Below are positions 16,685 through 25,587 of a DNA stretch of 40,259 bases, piece after piece. Positions within the stretch are counted from its first letter, which is position 1. Each line of letters starts with the position of its first letter. This DNA is from Nitrospirota bacterium (GTDB lineage Bacteria; Nitrospirota; Thermodesulfovibrionia; Thermodesulfovibrionales; Dissulfurispiraceae), in the NCBI GenBank assembly GCA_015233365.1, contig JADFXU010000022.1:1-40259 (forward strand). The letters run 5' to 3'. Made by a program: the position numbers and the translations under genes. The notes beneath the pieces were generated by a model. That model had not been told where the DNA came from, did no database searches, and saw only the letters and a list, made by a program, of their open reading frames with translations.

Positions 16685-19600
16685 CTATCTATTGTTGTTT
16701 ATGACTACAGCGGTGACTTGCGAGCCGACCGTACCGAGCTTGTCCTCACATGCCAGTATGCAGGTGGCGGTGAGGAGCTTCTTGTCTATCGATCCTGTCG
16801 CGCTGCCGGCTGCATCGTTGGCAGGATGTATGTTCAGCGTGTTCCCGCTCTGGCTGACTCTATAGTCAAGTACGACTCCATCCGCCGTTGTTATGGAGAA
16901 GTTGGCGCTCTTGCCTCCATCGGAGACTGTTATCGGTGCCGGAGTGACAGGCGCTGCCGCTTGTGTTAGGGTAACTGACCCGCTCCCCGTATTGACTGCA
17001 AAGTTGCCTTCGACTTGTGTCCCCCCGCCTGCTGCCGTATAAATAGTCAATGCTCCCTGTGCGGTCCCGCCTGTCTTAGACGCCGCGCTTACGGGTTGTG
17101 ACGAAGAAGGCACAACCGATACTGTTGTGGCCCCTCCCTGGTTAGTAACATTCATGTTGCCTATATTCTCTCCGCCGACCGCAAGCCTGAGAGACCCTGT
17201 TGACGGCGTGCCTTCGCCTGTTGCCACAGGAGCGGTTACAGCAGGAGTCGTGTTCACTGTAATCAATCCTCCGCTAAAGCTCGTCTGCCCCGATCCGCCT
17301 GCGGCGCCGGCTGGAGCAGCGGGGTTTGGTGTTGGTGTTACCTGCTGCTGCGTTGTTTGCGCAGTGGTTGTATTTGTTGTTATTACCTGCATTGAACCCG
17401 CATTGATCGTGGTAGTTGTTAGAGGTGTTATAGTTGTTGTTTGAGGTGTTGTAGTCGTACTAGTAGTAGTTGTACTAGTAGGAGTAGTAGTTGTTGTTAT
17501 TGTAGTGGTAGTGGTAGTAGTAGGAGTAGTAGTAGTTGTTGTTTTTGGCGGGGCGCTGATCGTCAGAGTACCGTTTGCAAATGCCAGGTTATATCCCAGT
17601 CCATTGGTGATACCGCCGGGAGTGATGGTATATGTTCCGGCACTGGACGCACCCTGGCTGTTGCCGGAATATGTCAGCGTACCACTAAGCATTGCTGAAG
17701 TATCGCCATTTTTTAACCCGCTGTACGCAACCCCGTTCCCGCCGCTGTAAGCCGTGCCGCTGTAGGCTGTGGCATTGTTCGCGGTTATAGTAACAGTCGG
17801 CTGTTCCCTGTAGATGGCGTTGATTCCGGCACTTAGGGCATTTAGTGTAGTATCGTAGCCGGTGCTGCCTTGATTATCACTATTATAACGGAAACGCCCG
17901 CTGCCGGAACTGAGCCCGCTCAGGCTGGTCAGACCGCTGCTGTTGTCAACACTGCCTGTATAGAGAGTTGCAAACCCGCCTGTTCCGGTACTGATAGTCG
18001 GTGTGCCGCTAACAAGAATATTACCGCCGGTGGATGTTCCGGCTGCCGTAGTATTGCCGGCAACCAAAGTTAGAGCAGAGGCAGTAGTGTCAGTTGTCGT
18101 GATGTTCTGGGAGACGGTCAGGTTTCCGGTAACGGTTTCCACATCAACGGTACCCGTTGATGTTACCGCGCCAAGCGTCATAGCACTTCCGGCCACTACG
18201 TCGATATTTTGACCGGTCAGCGTAACAACGTCTCCAAAGGCGTTACCGGTGTTGGTTGCCGTAATGTTGTAGTTGGTCGAAGTATCAGCGCTCTGGGCAA
18301 CCATGTTTGTGGTGGTGCCGGAATTTAAGGTGCCATAAATTGTCAGATTCCCGCGGCTGGTTAATTGAAGGGCCCCGGTCGTGGTTTGAATGTTATCGAG
18401 AAGCCAGCTGCTTGATCCGGAAAGAATACCATATGAACCGCTTCCCGCACCCTTTGTTCCTGTTAATGTGATATTGCCGCTGCCTGTTGCTTTGATCAGA
18501 TTGTTGTTGTCCTCCAGAAAAATGCCGTGATTGGTGTCAGAACCGTTACCGCCGCCAGTACCCGTGATGATGATGTCTCCGTTTTGGGTTGTAACCTGGG
18601 TTCTATGCAGGTTGACCCCGTAACTGAAGTTGCCGGTTGTGGCGCCGCCGATGCCGTCCAGAGTAATAAAGCCGCTGCCGGTTGTTGTTATCTGGCCGGT
18701 ATGGGTGGGAGGTCCTACTAGATTGAAATCAATCCCTTTGGACCGAGTATTGTTTTCACTAGGCATTTGCGATCCGGCGCTGTTGCCGTGCCCCTTCATC
18801 ATTATATTGCCGCCCCCGGCATCGATAATGGTTGCACCGGAAAGACCATAGACCCAAATACCCGATCCGTTGGTCTGAGCGGAACCTCCGTTACCCCAGG
18901 CATAGCCTGTAGGGACCGTTATTCCTGAAAATCCTGTTTGCGATGTGGAAGATGCACTCCCACCCCCCATCCAGATGCTGCCGCCATTCGTCTTAATGGT
19001 ATTGCCATAAAGCCCTATGCCGCCATTGTTGTTTCCGCCGCTGTCGGACCAGAGCACAAGGTTGAGTTTATAAGTGTTCCCCCCCGTGGCGTCAATGTTT
19101 GCGCCATTGTTGAAAATGATGTTTCTGTACGCCTCCAGGGTAAGCACCCTGGAGGCGCCAAGACTACTTGTTGTCGTGATGCTGTTGACCAAAGTGATAT
19201 CTCCGTTGCCTCCGGTCCCGCCGCTGGTTTGAATAGTTACATTGCCGTTGGCAAGTCCGGTCAAAATGGTACTGGGAGAGATGGTTCCGGAAGCTCCGGC
19301 CGGATTGAAGGCGCCGCTGGTCAGTGCGCCGCTGCCCCCTGTCTGGATGGAGATGTCGGAAGGGTCAAGCAGCCACAAGCCTGCCTGCCCTTTCGGCGCA
19401 AGGGTTGTGATGCGGGCACCGTCCGCAACGTTTACCGTTGCCGCAGATGTCTCTATAAACCCCCCGTTTCCTCCGTTGGGCGCTGAAGCATCCAGCGTGC
19501 CGCTCACATTCACTGTCCCGTTCTGCATATCGCCCATGAGCCTGATCACGCCGTTGCTATTTCCTATGGTTTGTGCCTGTATCACGCCTTCATTATTGAC

Positions 19601-20371
19601 CACAGCGCTCGACAGGCTGTCTGCCGCCCTGGCGGTCATGATCACCTGTCCGCCGTCAGCCTGCACCAGGTTCCGGTTATCAATAAGGGCATTCACCGTC
19701 CCCTGGTTCACTGTAAAGTTTATGAGGCCGTCTCCATTAAAGTCGAGGCTTACCTGGTCTCCCGCTGCCATTGCAACAGTGCCCATCCTTGCACTGATGA
19801 TCCCCTGGTTCGTTATCTGGGGCGCGAGAAGTGCGACGTAGCCTCCGTCGGCTGCTGTGATACTGCCCTGATTAACGATGCTGCCTGCGCCGCCTGCATT
19901 ATAAAAGTTGTAGTTGCCGTTCATAAAATCGTTGTCATTCAGGCTCAATGTGGATGCCACCAGGCCCCCAACATTCACGCTCCCCGACGGTCCGAAGATT
20001 ATGCCTGCCGGGTTCAGCAGGAAGATTTGTCCGTTGGCGGTCATTTTTCCATAGATAGCTGACGGATCGCCGGACAACACGCGGTTCAAGGCAATGGAAG
20101 AACCGTTTGGCTGGCTAAAATTGACCCCTGTGTTTTGACCTATGTTGAAAGTCTGCCAGTTGATGACAGCCTTCTGGGTGGACTGGTTGATGTTCATACT
20201 ACTGCCGTTTGTGTTGATGGCCGCCTGCCCCTGGGCCACCTGCCCGCCTGTGGGCAATGCATTAGGGGGGGGTGGCGCAGCAAAGACAACACTGTGGCAT
20301 AACACCAATGCAATTGCCATTACCCTGAACAGAATGTTCCGGCTGCTGCTGGACCTCTTGCTCGACTGCAT
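16685..20371 (-). CDS. TpsA filamentous-hemagglutinin-type secreted exoprotein
   Basis: The product is 1228 residues. A signal peptide (about 1-31) is followed by the TPS secretion domain at about 35-270. That domain includes WQTFNIG, ALNRVL-GDPS-I-G and NPAGIIFG, the marks recognised by TpsB POTRA domains. The body is Gly/Asn/Thr-rich beta-helix repeats with segments such as NGDIIITGTGG. An MBG/YDG-like module lies at about 850-935, followed by a poly-threonine linker at about 940-990. The C-terminus has two cysteines four residues apart (1204 and 1208). The protein is probably a surface adhesin. It heads the tpsA-tpsB operon; AGGGAGG precedes the ATG and a sigma-54-type promoter lies upstream. 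Confidence 0.92.
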   Translation of the reverse strand: MQSSKRSSSSRNILFRVMAIALVLCHSVVFAAPPPPNALPTGGQVAQGQAAINTNGSSMNINQSTQKAVINWQTFNIGQNTGVNFSQPNGSSIALNRVLSGDPSAIYGKMTANGQIFLLNPAGIIFGPSGSVNVGGLVASTLSLNDNDFMNGNYNFYNAGGAGSIVNQGSITAADGGYVALLAPQITNQGIISARMGTVAMAAGDQVSLDFNGDGLINFTVNQGTVNALIDNRNLVQADGGQVIMTARAADSLSSAVVNNEGVIQAQTIGNSNGVIRLMGDMQNGTVNVSGTLDASAPNGGNGGFIETSAATVNVADGARITTLAPKGQAGLWLLDPSDISIQTGGSGALTSGAFNPAGASGTISPSTILTGLANGNVTIQTSGGTGGNGDITLVNSITTTSSLGASRVLTLEAYRNIIFNNGANIDATGGNTYKLNLVLWSDSGGNNNGGIGLYGNTIKTNGGSIWMGGGSASSTSQTGFSGITVPTGYAWGNGGSAQTNGSGIWVYGLSGATIIDAGGGNIMMKGHGNSAGSQMPSENNTRSKGIDFNLVGPPTHTGQITTTGSGFITLDGIGGATTGNFSYGVNLHRTQVTTQNGDIIITGTGGGNGSDTNHGIFLEDNNNLIKATGSGNITLTGTKGAGSGSYGILSGSSSWLLDNIQTTTGALQLTSRGNLTIYGTLNSGTTTNMVAQSADTSTNYNITATNTGNAFGDVVTLTGQNIDVVAGSAMTLGAVTSTGTVDVETVTGNLTVSQNITTTDTTASALTLVAGNTTAAGTSTGGNILVSGTPTISTGTGGFATLYTGSVDNSSGLTSLSGLSSGSGRFRYNSDNQGSTGYDTTLNALSAGINAIYREQPTVTITANNATAYSGTAYSGGNGVAYSGLKNGDTSAMLSGTLTYSGNSQGASSAGTYTITPGGITNGLGYNLAFANGTLTISAPPKTTTTTTPTTTTTTTITTTTTPTSTTTTSTTTTPQTTTITPLTTTTINAGSMQVITTNTTTAQTTQQQVTPTPNPAAPAGAAGGSGQTSFSGGLITVNTTPAVTAPVATGEGTPSTGSLRLAVGGENIGNMNVTNQGGATTVSVVPSSSQPVSAASKTGGTAQGALTIYTAAGGGTQVEGNFAVNTGSGSVTLTQAAAPVTPAPITVSDGGKSANFSITTADGVVLDYRVSQSGNTLNIHPANDAAGSATGSIDKKLLTATCILACEDKLGTVGSQVTAVVINNNR
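17408..17543 (-). repeat. Triplet-repeat tract encoding the poly-Thr linker of TpsA
   Basis: The coding strand consists mainly of ACT/ACA/ACC codons and produces about 45 residues that are almost all threonine with a few Pro, Ser and Ile. Because the triplets are degenerate rather than identical, slippage should be limited, yet length variation between strains would keep frame. Confidence 0.85.
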
Positions 20372-20470
20372 GACCTTCTTCCTCCCTGGAAATGTAAATT
20401 AATATCGTTTGTTTTATGCGCCTGACTTCCTAATAACATCGTGGAGTCGACTGTTCCAATTGGTACGTAG

Positions 20471-20486
20471 AGCAAAAAGAGTGCCG
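20471..20486 (-). promoter_or_regulatory. Sigma-54 (-24/-12) promoter of tpsA-tpsB
   Basis: On the minus strand the 16 bases read CGGCACTCTTTTTGCT, against the consensus TGGCACGNNNNTTGCW. GGCAC and TTGC are both intact at the exact spacing. Transcription would begin near 20460, about 90 bases before the tpsA start codon. An NtrC-type activator gene lies 1.1 kb away. Confidence 0.65.
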
Positions 20487-20550
20487 GGAGTAAAAAGGCT
20501 GATTTACAAGGGTTTCCTGAAAAAGCCTTCGGTAGGCACATTGGCATTTC

Positions 20551-20568
20551 TCCAATAAAGAAATTGGA
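20551..20568. promoter_or_regulatory. Candidate activator-binding inverted repeat between divergent sigma-54 promoters
   Basis: TCCAAT (20551-20556) and ATTGGA (20563-20568) form a perfect dyad with a six-base AAAGAA spacer. A related half-site lies in TTCCAATTGG near 20454. It sits between the two -24/-12 elements. For the tpsA promoter it is at a usual upstream distance; for the barrel-gene promoter it is rather close. Function as an enhancer is inferred. Confidence 0.4.
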
Positions 20569-20592
20569 ACTTTGCCTGTTGATGGTGGATTA

Positions 20593-20608
20593 TGGCAATT
20601 AGCATGCT
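20593..20608 (+). promoter_or_regulatory. Sigma-54 (-24/-12) promoter of the barrel gene
   Basis: The 16 bases read TGGCAATTAGCATGCT against TGGCACGNNNNTTGCW: TGGCA and TGC plus the final W match at the exact GG-to-GC spacing. Transcription would start near 20619, about 43 bases upstream of the start codon at 20662. A 9-bp hairpin at 20602-20625 overlaps it and would lie at the promoter rather than in the message. The rest of the 20372-20661 gap shows nothing else distinctive. Confidence 0.55.
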
Positions 20609-20661
20609 TGCGTTTACGGGCATGCATTGTGTACCATTTAATCTTTACTGAGGATGGGAAA

Positions 20662-21504
20662 ATGCATAAGCACTGTGCTGCAATCTTTCTGTTGCTGCTC
20701 TTGTCTTTTTCCTGCGCCGGGCAGGCCAATGCAATCGATCCGTACGATGCAGTGGCGCTCTCCCAGGGATGGGTCCTCTCCACCTATCTCTCTTATTACT
20801 CCGCTCCAAAGTATCTTGATAAGAACGGCGATGTCATCCCAGCCGCTCTCAATTTAAAGGCATATGAGACCACTCTCCGGCTGACCGGGTACAATAAATC
20901 AATCCTGCCGAACACCCTGGGGGTTACGCTCCTGGCACCGGCTGGACGCATGGACGTGAGAGGGGACCATACAATCGCGCTCGGAGATATTTCGTTGGCA
21001 GCGGGATACTGGTTCATCGACAATCCGCTTACCAAAACATATCTTGTTGCCGGTTTGTATATTGACATCCCCACGGGACCATACAATATGAGGAACACCG
21101 CCAACATGGGAGCTAATGTGTGGAAGTTCAGGCCAACCGTTGGGTATGCGCAGCAATGGGGCGGCCTTAAAGTCGAGGCTGCAGTGAAATACAACATCTA
21201 TTCAAAAAATACGGACACTCAGGTAAAGAACGGCAGCGAGCTGATAACCGAGCTCTACAGCGGGTATTTTATCCTGCCTTACTTACTCTTTGGAGCAAAC
21301 ATTAACGGCACATTCGGACAGGACAGCACTGCGAGAGGAATACAAATTGATGACTCCGGTGTACAGCGCCTTCAGGCAGGCCCCTCCCTCTACCTGGTGA
21401 CAGGCAAGAGATCGAGCATCACCTTCGTCGCACTGTCGGAGTTCGATGTCAGAAATAGTGCACGGGGAAACCTGCTCTATACCCGATTTGTCCTGAGATT
21501 CTAG
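20662..21504 (+). CDS. Outer-membrane beta-barrel protein (MetA-type/phenol-degradation-like family)
   Basis: The product is 280 residues. A signal peptide of about 23 residues ends in GQANA. The mature chain alternates polar and hydrophobic residues and ends in RFVLRF, with the terminal Phe expected of outer-membrane barrels. Segments such as GVTLLAPAGRMDV, GLYIDIPTGPYN and RPTVGYAQQWGGL resemble the MetA-pathway-of-phenol-degradation outer-membrane family (PF13557), whose transport role is poorly known. A GAGG element precedes the ATG at 20662; further upstream codons overlap the promoter. It is transcribed away from tpsA and lies next to a kinase/NtrC pair. Confidence 0.78.
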   Translation: MHKHCAAIFLLLLLSFSCAGQANAIDPYDAVALSQGWVLSTYLSYYSAPKYLDKNGDVIPAALNLKAYETTLRLTGYNKSILPNTLGVTLLAPAGRMDVRGDHTIALGDISLAAGYWFIDNPLTKTYLVAGLYIDIPTGPYNMRNTANMGANVWKFRPTVGYAQQWGGLKVEAAVKYNIYSKNTDTQVKNGSELITELYSGYFILPYLLFGANINGTFGQDSTARGIQIDDSGVQRLQAGPSLYLVTGKRSSITFVALSEFDVRNSARGNLLYTRFVLRF

Positions 21505-21556
21505 ACAGATGGATCAGGGCCGGGCGATGCAGATGATTTAAGCCACATTGAGGCAA

Positions 21557-22924
21557 TCAGTTTGATATGCCGTATTCCTGCATCTTCCTGGCGAGAGTTT
21601 TGAAATCGATCTCCAAAAGAGATGCCGCTTTTGTCTTGTGTCCTTTGCTGAACGCAAGGGCCTTCAGTATTGCCATCTTCTCGGCATCCTTCATGGACAT
21701 CACAACCGGTCCCATTTCAGCTTCCCGTGACAATGAAGAATTCTCGCCCGTGGGCCCTATCAGGGATTCCAGTTCTCCGGGCGTCAGCGCGTCGCCCTGC
21801 ACCAGGAGAGCGGCCCGCTTCATCACGTTCTTCAATTGCCGCAGGTTCCCCGGCCAGGGATAGCGCTGCAGCCTTTCAATGACATCTTCAGGGAGTGTGC
21901 GGACCGGCCCGGATGCCGGACAATCCAGTTCAGCACACGCATCGAGGAAAAATTTCCGGGCAAAAAAGGCGATATCTTCAACCCTCTCGCGAAGCGGCGG
22001 TATCTGAATAGTAACTTCGCTGAGCCTGAAAAAGAGGTCCTCCCGGAATTTTCCTTCCGAGACACACTTCAGGAGGTCCTTGTTGGTGGCACCGATAATC
22101 CTTATGTTCAGGGCGATATTCACGGTGCTGCCCACGCGCAGCACCTGCTTGTCGTCCAGTATGCCGAGCAGTTTTCCCTGTACGTGAGAAGAAATGTTGT
22201 CGAGGTCGTCAATCAGCAGCGTCCCCCCATCGGCAGCTTCGAAATAGCCGATTTTTGGTCTTTCAGCGCCGGTAAAGGACCCTTTCTCATGCCCGAAGAG
22301 TTCGCTCTCGACAACGGAATCCTGCAGACTACCGATGGAGACTTTGACAAAGGCCCCCTTCGCACGCAAGCTCATGGCATGGATGAGATTTGCCATATAG
22401 GTCTTGCCGGTGCCGGTCTCTCCCTGGATGAGCAGCGAAAAATTACTGGCGGCAATGCGGGGCAGTTGCCTGATGATTTTTCTCATGGCGTTGCTGCGTC
22501 CCAGGGTCGATTCGAGGGAGGCATGGAGCGTTTCATCGAGCTCAGTCACCCTCCGTTCGAGCGCAGACTTTTCGATGGCCCGGTTAAGGGTAATAATGAG
22601 ATGTTCGAAATCTGGAGGCTTCGGCAGGAAGTCGTATGCGCCCTGCTTTACCGCTTCAACCGCCGACCTGATGTCACTGTGCGCCGTGACAATGACAACG
22701 GGGATGGAGGTGTCGATCTGCCTCAGACGCTGCAATGTCTCCATGCCGTCCATATCCGGCATCCTGAGGTCGAGAAGAACAGCTGCGGGCTGCTCACGAG
22801 TAAAGCATTCCACAGCCTCTCTTCCGCCCGAGGCTTCAACGCCTGTGAATCCTTTAAAGGTGAGTATTTCGCAGATGTTCTTCCGTATCTTTGCCTCATC
22901 GTCCACAACGAGAATTTTATGCAT
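21557..22924 (-). CDS. NtrC-family sigma-54 response regulator
   Basis: The protein is 455 residues in three domains. A receiver domain has Asp8/Asp9 and phosphoacceptor Asp52 in VLLDLRMPDMDG. A central AAA+ domain has Walker A GETGTGKT and the sigma-54 contact loop GSFTGA, a Ser variant of GAFTGA, followed by Walker B GTLLIDDLDN and PLRERVEDI. A C-terminal Fis-type helix-turn-helix lies in HKTKAASLLEIDFKTLARKMQEYG. The ATG at 22924 overlaps the stop of the kinase gene by eight bases, so the pair is translationally coupled. The two sigma-54 promoters at 20.5 kb are its most likely targets. Confidence 0.93.
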   Translation of the reverse strand: MHKILVVDDEAKIRKNICEILTFKGFTGVEASGGREAVECFTREQPAAVLLDLRMPDMDGMETLQRLRQIDTSIPVVIVTAHSDIRSAVEAVKQGAYDFLPKPPDFEHLIITLNRAIEKSALERRVTELDETLHASLESTLGRSNAMRKIIRQLPRIAASNFSLLIQGETGTGKTYMANLIHAMSLRAKGAFVKVSIGSLQDSVVESELFGHEKGSFTGAERPKIGYFEAADGGTLLIDDLDNISSHVQGKLLGILDDKQVLRVGSTVNIALNIRIIGATNKDLLKCVSEGKFREDLFFRLSEVTIQIPPLRERVEDIAFFARKFFLDACAELDCPASGPVRTLPEDVIERLQRYPWPGNLRQLKNVMKRAALLVQGDALTPGELESLIGPTGENSSLSREAEMGPVVMSMKDAEKMAILKALAFSKGHKTKAASLLEIDFKTLARKMQEYGISN

Positions 22925-25304
22925 TGTTTCGCTCCGCATCTGTTATCACCCTCTGCAGCGCCCCGTGGAGTTCCTCGATGGAAAAAGGCTTTGAAAGGGC
23001 TTCTCTGAATCCGTATTTTCCATATTCCGCAAGGGTGTTATCTTCGACATAGCCGCTCATGACAATGGCCTTTACACGTGGCGCCAGTTTCATTAACTCC
23101 TGCAGACACTGCCTCCCTCCCATGCCGCCGATAACAGTCATGTCCATTACCACGGCATCGAAAAGGCGCAAAAACGCCAGCGACCTTTTGTAAAGTATGA
23201 GCGCTTCCTCTCCGTTTCTGGCGGTCTCCACCTCGTATCCCAATGCCTCAAGCATTTCTCCAACATTTTCCAGGAGCTTTTCGTCGTCATCCATAAGCAG
23301 CACCCGCCCCGAGCCCTTCAGTTCACGGCCCTCCCGCAGGGGCTCCTCCTCTACGCGGGCATTCGGGGAGGCAGGCAGGTACACTCTGAAGACGCTGCCA
23401 ATGCCGGCCTGCGACTGCATGCCAATGTGACCGTTGTGTTTACTGACGATAGAATAACATATAGCCAGGCCAAGGCCGCTCCCACGCGGTTTGGTGGTGA
23501 AGAACGGATCGAATACCTTTTCCCGGTGTTCAGGGGAGATACCCGGACCGCTGTCTTCGATAATTATGACCACGAAATGTCCGGCCATAGGCACACCGCT
23601 CTGCCCATCCAGAACCGCGTTGCCGGCGCGCACAGTGAGCGTGCCGCCCTGCGGCATGGCCTGTATGGCGTTGATCACCAGGTTGCTTATGACCTGGCTG
23701 ATCTGCGTCCTGTCGATCTCTGCCGGCCACAGGTCGCCGGCGATAGAGAACTCGCACTTCACTGCCGAACCTTTAATGGAAAATTCCACGGTGTCGCGCA
23801 GCAGGCCTGATAGCGATGAGAGCCTCCTGACCGGAGCACTGCCCTTGGCAAAGGTAAGCAACTGGTTCGTAAGTTCCCTGGCATGCATGATCTCGCATTC
23901 GGCCTCGTCGAGTTTGCCGACGGCATTGGTGTTGTTCCCGGAGTACATCTTGGCAAGGGTGACGGTGCTCATGATAACGGTAAGCATGTTATTGAAGTCA
24001 TGGGCTATGCCGCCCCCAAGAATTGCTATGGATTCGAGCTTCTGGCTCCTGATCATTTCATTTTCCATTTTTTCCCGGGTTTCCTTCCGTTCCTGTTCCA
24101 TGTGATAGAAGCGCAGGGCAATTGCTATCTGTATCAATACCATATGTATTGCAGACCCGATCTGAGAAGCGTTGTCCATAATCGGACAGGATAGTCCGAA
24201 CAGGTTTGTGTTGCGGATGGTGATCATAATCCCGCCTATATAGTACACCATAAAAGTTATCCCGTAGAGTTTCGCCGAGGGAGTGCGCCGGTATATGCCG
24301 AGGGCCGACACCGCCACACAGGCCAATGAAGTGTAAAGCCCGACGAACATCAGAGGGCCTGCAACAATCCTGAACCGGCCGGCGAGGACCAGAAGGATGC
24401 CCAACACGGCAGCAGCCCGCACTGCCACGAAAGAGCGCCTCCAGAAGCCCTGCTTGTCGAGGGGGATCAGTTCCTCTATCAGCAGTGTGCCGGTTATCAG
24501 TATAAGTGGGATGGAGATCCCGTTCATAAGGTAGACCAAATAGGGCGCGTCAGGGAACAGATAGAGAGACGCATAGCCGTTTGCGGACAGTAAAGCCAAA
24601 GCTAATGAAACAAGAAACAATGCGTAGATAATGAAAAGCCTGTCCCTAAGGACAAACCAGAATATCAGGTTCAATGCCACGAGCAGCCCGAGCACCCCAT
24701 AAAACCCTCCGAGCAGCATGGATGCCATGCCGGAAGACTTGGCAAAAGAATGAATATCCCATATTTTGGCGTCGACAAACATAGCGCCGGTGGTCTGCAC
24801 ACGCATAAAATAAGTGCGTGGTTTGGTATCTGTTAGCTCTACGACGAAAACAAAGTTCCGTTCTGCTATTTCACGGGCACTCAGAGGCAGCAGCCTCCCG
24901 GCATGCTTATCAATGAAAGAGCGCTTTTCACCAAAGCCGACAGTAGTGTCGGGGTTGACAGGCTCGTAGAATGTCACATAATCGAGGAACGGGGGGTAAA
25001 TTTCAAGCCACCACTCATTGTCCGCCTTCGCGTCTGTTTTTTGGAGGGTGAAACGCAGCCAGACGACGTCCTTTGTATAACCGCCGCTGAAGCGACCCGG
25101 TGTGGTCTTGAAACGTCCGGCGACCCCCGGACGGGTTACATCATCGATGGTCAGGGTCCCCGAGGGGTCACTCAAAACTTCCAGATGCCCATTGAGGGAT
25201 ACTGCTCCGGTTCCCTGATCGAGCATCGTCAGGGCCGCGTGGGAAGTCTGCGGCAAAAAAAAGAGCAGGAAAAAAATAAAAGAGAGGACTGGAAATCTAT
25301 TCAA
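22917..25304 (-). CDS. Hybrid histidine kinase with 7TMR-DISM sensor
   Basis: The protein is 795 residues. In order: a signal peptide (about 1-23); a periplasmic 7TMR-DISMED2 beta-sandwich (about 40-165, with WLRFTLQ and [13 protein letters not shown] segments); seven membrane helices (about 185-385); a short coiled coil; a HisKA domain with His435 in [10 protein letters not shown]; an HATPase domain with [17 protein letters not shown] and GSGLGLAI; and a C-terminal receiver with Asp721. DISMED2 domains often sense carbohydrates or other small ligands. Translation appears to start at a TTG preceded by AGAGG. It is coupled to the NtrC-type regulator gene downstream and is presumably its cognate kinase. 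Confidence 0.92.
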   Translation of the reverse strand: MNRFPVLSFIFFLLFFLPQTSHAALTMLDQGTGAVSLNGHLEVLSDPSGTLTIDDVTRPGVAGRFKTTPGRFSGGYTKDVVWLRFTLQKTDAKADNEWWLEIYPPFLDYVTFYEPVNPDTTVGFGEKRSFIDKHAGRLLPLSAREIAERNFVFVVELTDTKPRTYFMRVQTTGAMFVDAKIWDIHSFAKSSGMASMLLGGFYGVLGLLVALNLIFWFVLRDRLFIIYALFLVSLALALLSANGYASLYLFPDAPYLVYLMNGISIPLILITGTLLIEELIPLDKQGFWRRSFVAVRAAAVLGILLVLAGRFRIVAGPLMFVGLYTSLACVAVSALGIYRRTPSAKLYGITFMVYYIGGIMITIRNTNLFGLSCPIMDNASQIGSAIHMVLIQIAIALRFYHMEQERKETREKMENEMIRSQKLESIAILGGGIAHDFNNMLTVIMSTVTLAKMYSGNNTNAVGKLDEAECEIMHARELTNQLLTFAKGSAPVRRLSSLSGLLRDTVEFSIKGSAVKCEFSIAGDLWPAEIDRTQISQVISNLVINAIQAMPQGGTLTVRAGNAVLDGQSGVPMAGHFVVIIIEDSGPGISPEHREKVFDPFFTTKPRGSGLGLAICYSIVSKHNGHIGMQSQAGIGSVFRVYLPASPNARVEEEPLREGRELKGSGRVLLMDDDEKLLENVGEMLEALGYEVETARNGEEALILYKRSLAFLRLFDAVVMDMTVIGGMGGRQCLQELMKLAPRVKAIVMSGYVEDNTLAEYGKYGFREALSKPFSIEELHGALQRVITDAERNNA

Positions 25305-25500
25305 CGTGTATGGACCTCTAAGCGGCTCAAAGTGCCAATGTGCTTGCTATCAAACGACAATCCAATCATGATGAGTAGCTAATTATAATATCGCGGACAT
25401 ACTGTTGTCCATACGTTCTATCTTTTTGAATTTGAAAGCGCTATCCTTTTATTAAGGGTCCGCGCGCAAATAGCCGGAAGATCGCGGTAATAAATTTCTC

Positions 25501-25529
25501 TTGACAATTTTAGTTAAACAGGATAAAAT
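25501..25529 (+). promoter_or_regulatory. Sigma-70 promoter of cydAB
   Basis: TTGACA (25501-25506) is a perfect -35 box and TAAAAT (25524-25529) a good -10 box, separated by exactly 17 bases, 59 bases before the cydA start. The rest of the 25305-25587 gap is AT-rich and shows no clear operator. Confidence 0.7.
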
Positions 25530-25587
25530 CAGTCTTAATTAAACTGCCTCCTGTAAAAGGGGACGGCTGGAAGAAGGAGGAGGAGCT

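Noticed and set aside
17408..17543. Triplet repeats as a CRISPR or minisatellite
   Set aside because: They are in frame and encode the threonine linker of TpsA; no spacer-repeat structure exists.
20602..20625. Hairpin as a terminator or attenuator
   Set aside because: It overlaps the -12 element of a sigma-54 promoter and has no T-run.
20372..20661. c-di-GMP riboswitch upstream of tpsA or the barrel gene
   Set aside because: I looked for the conserved GEMM core and found no match; sigma-54 elements explain the conserved-looking bases better.
21836..23008. A 390-codon open frame on the + strand
   Set aside because: It is antisense to the NtrC-type regulator, which has full domain structure; the composition looks like a shadow of it.
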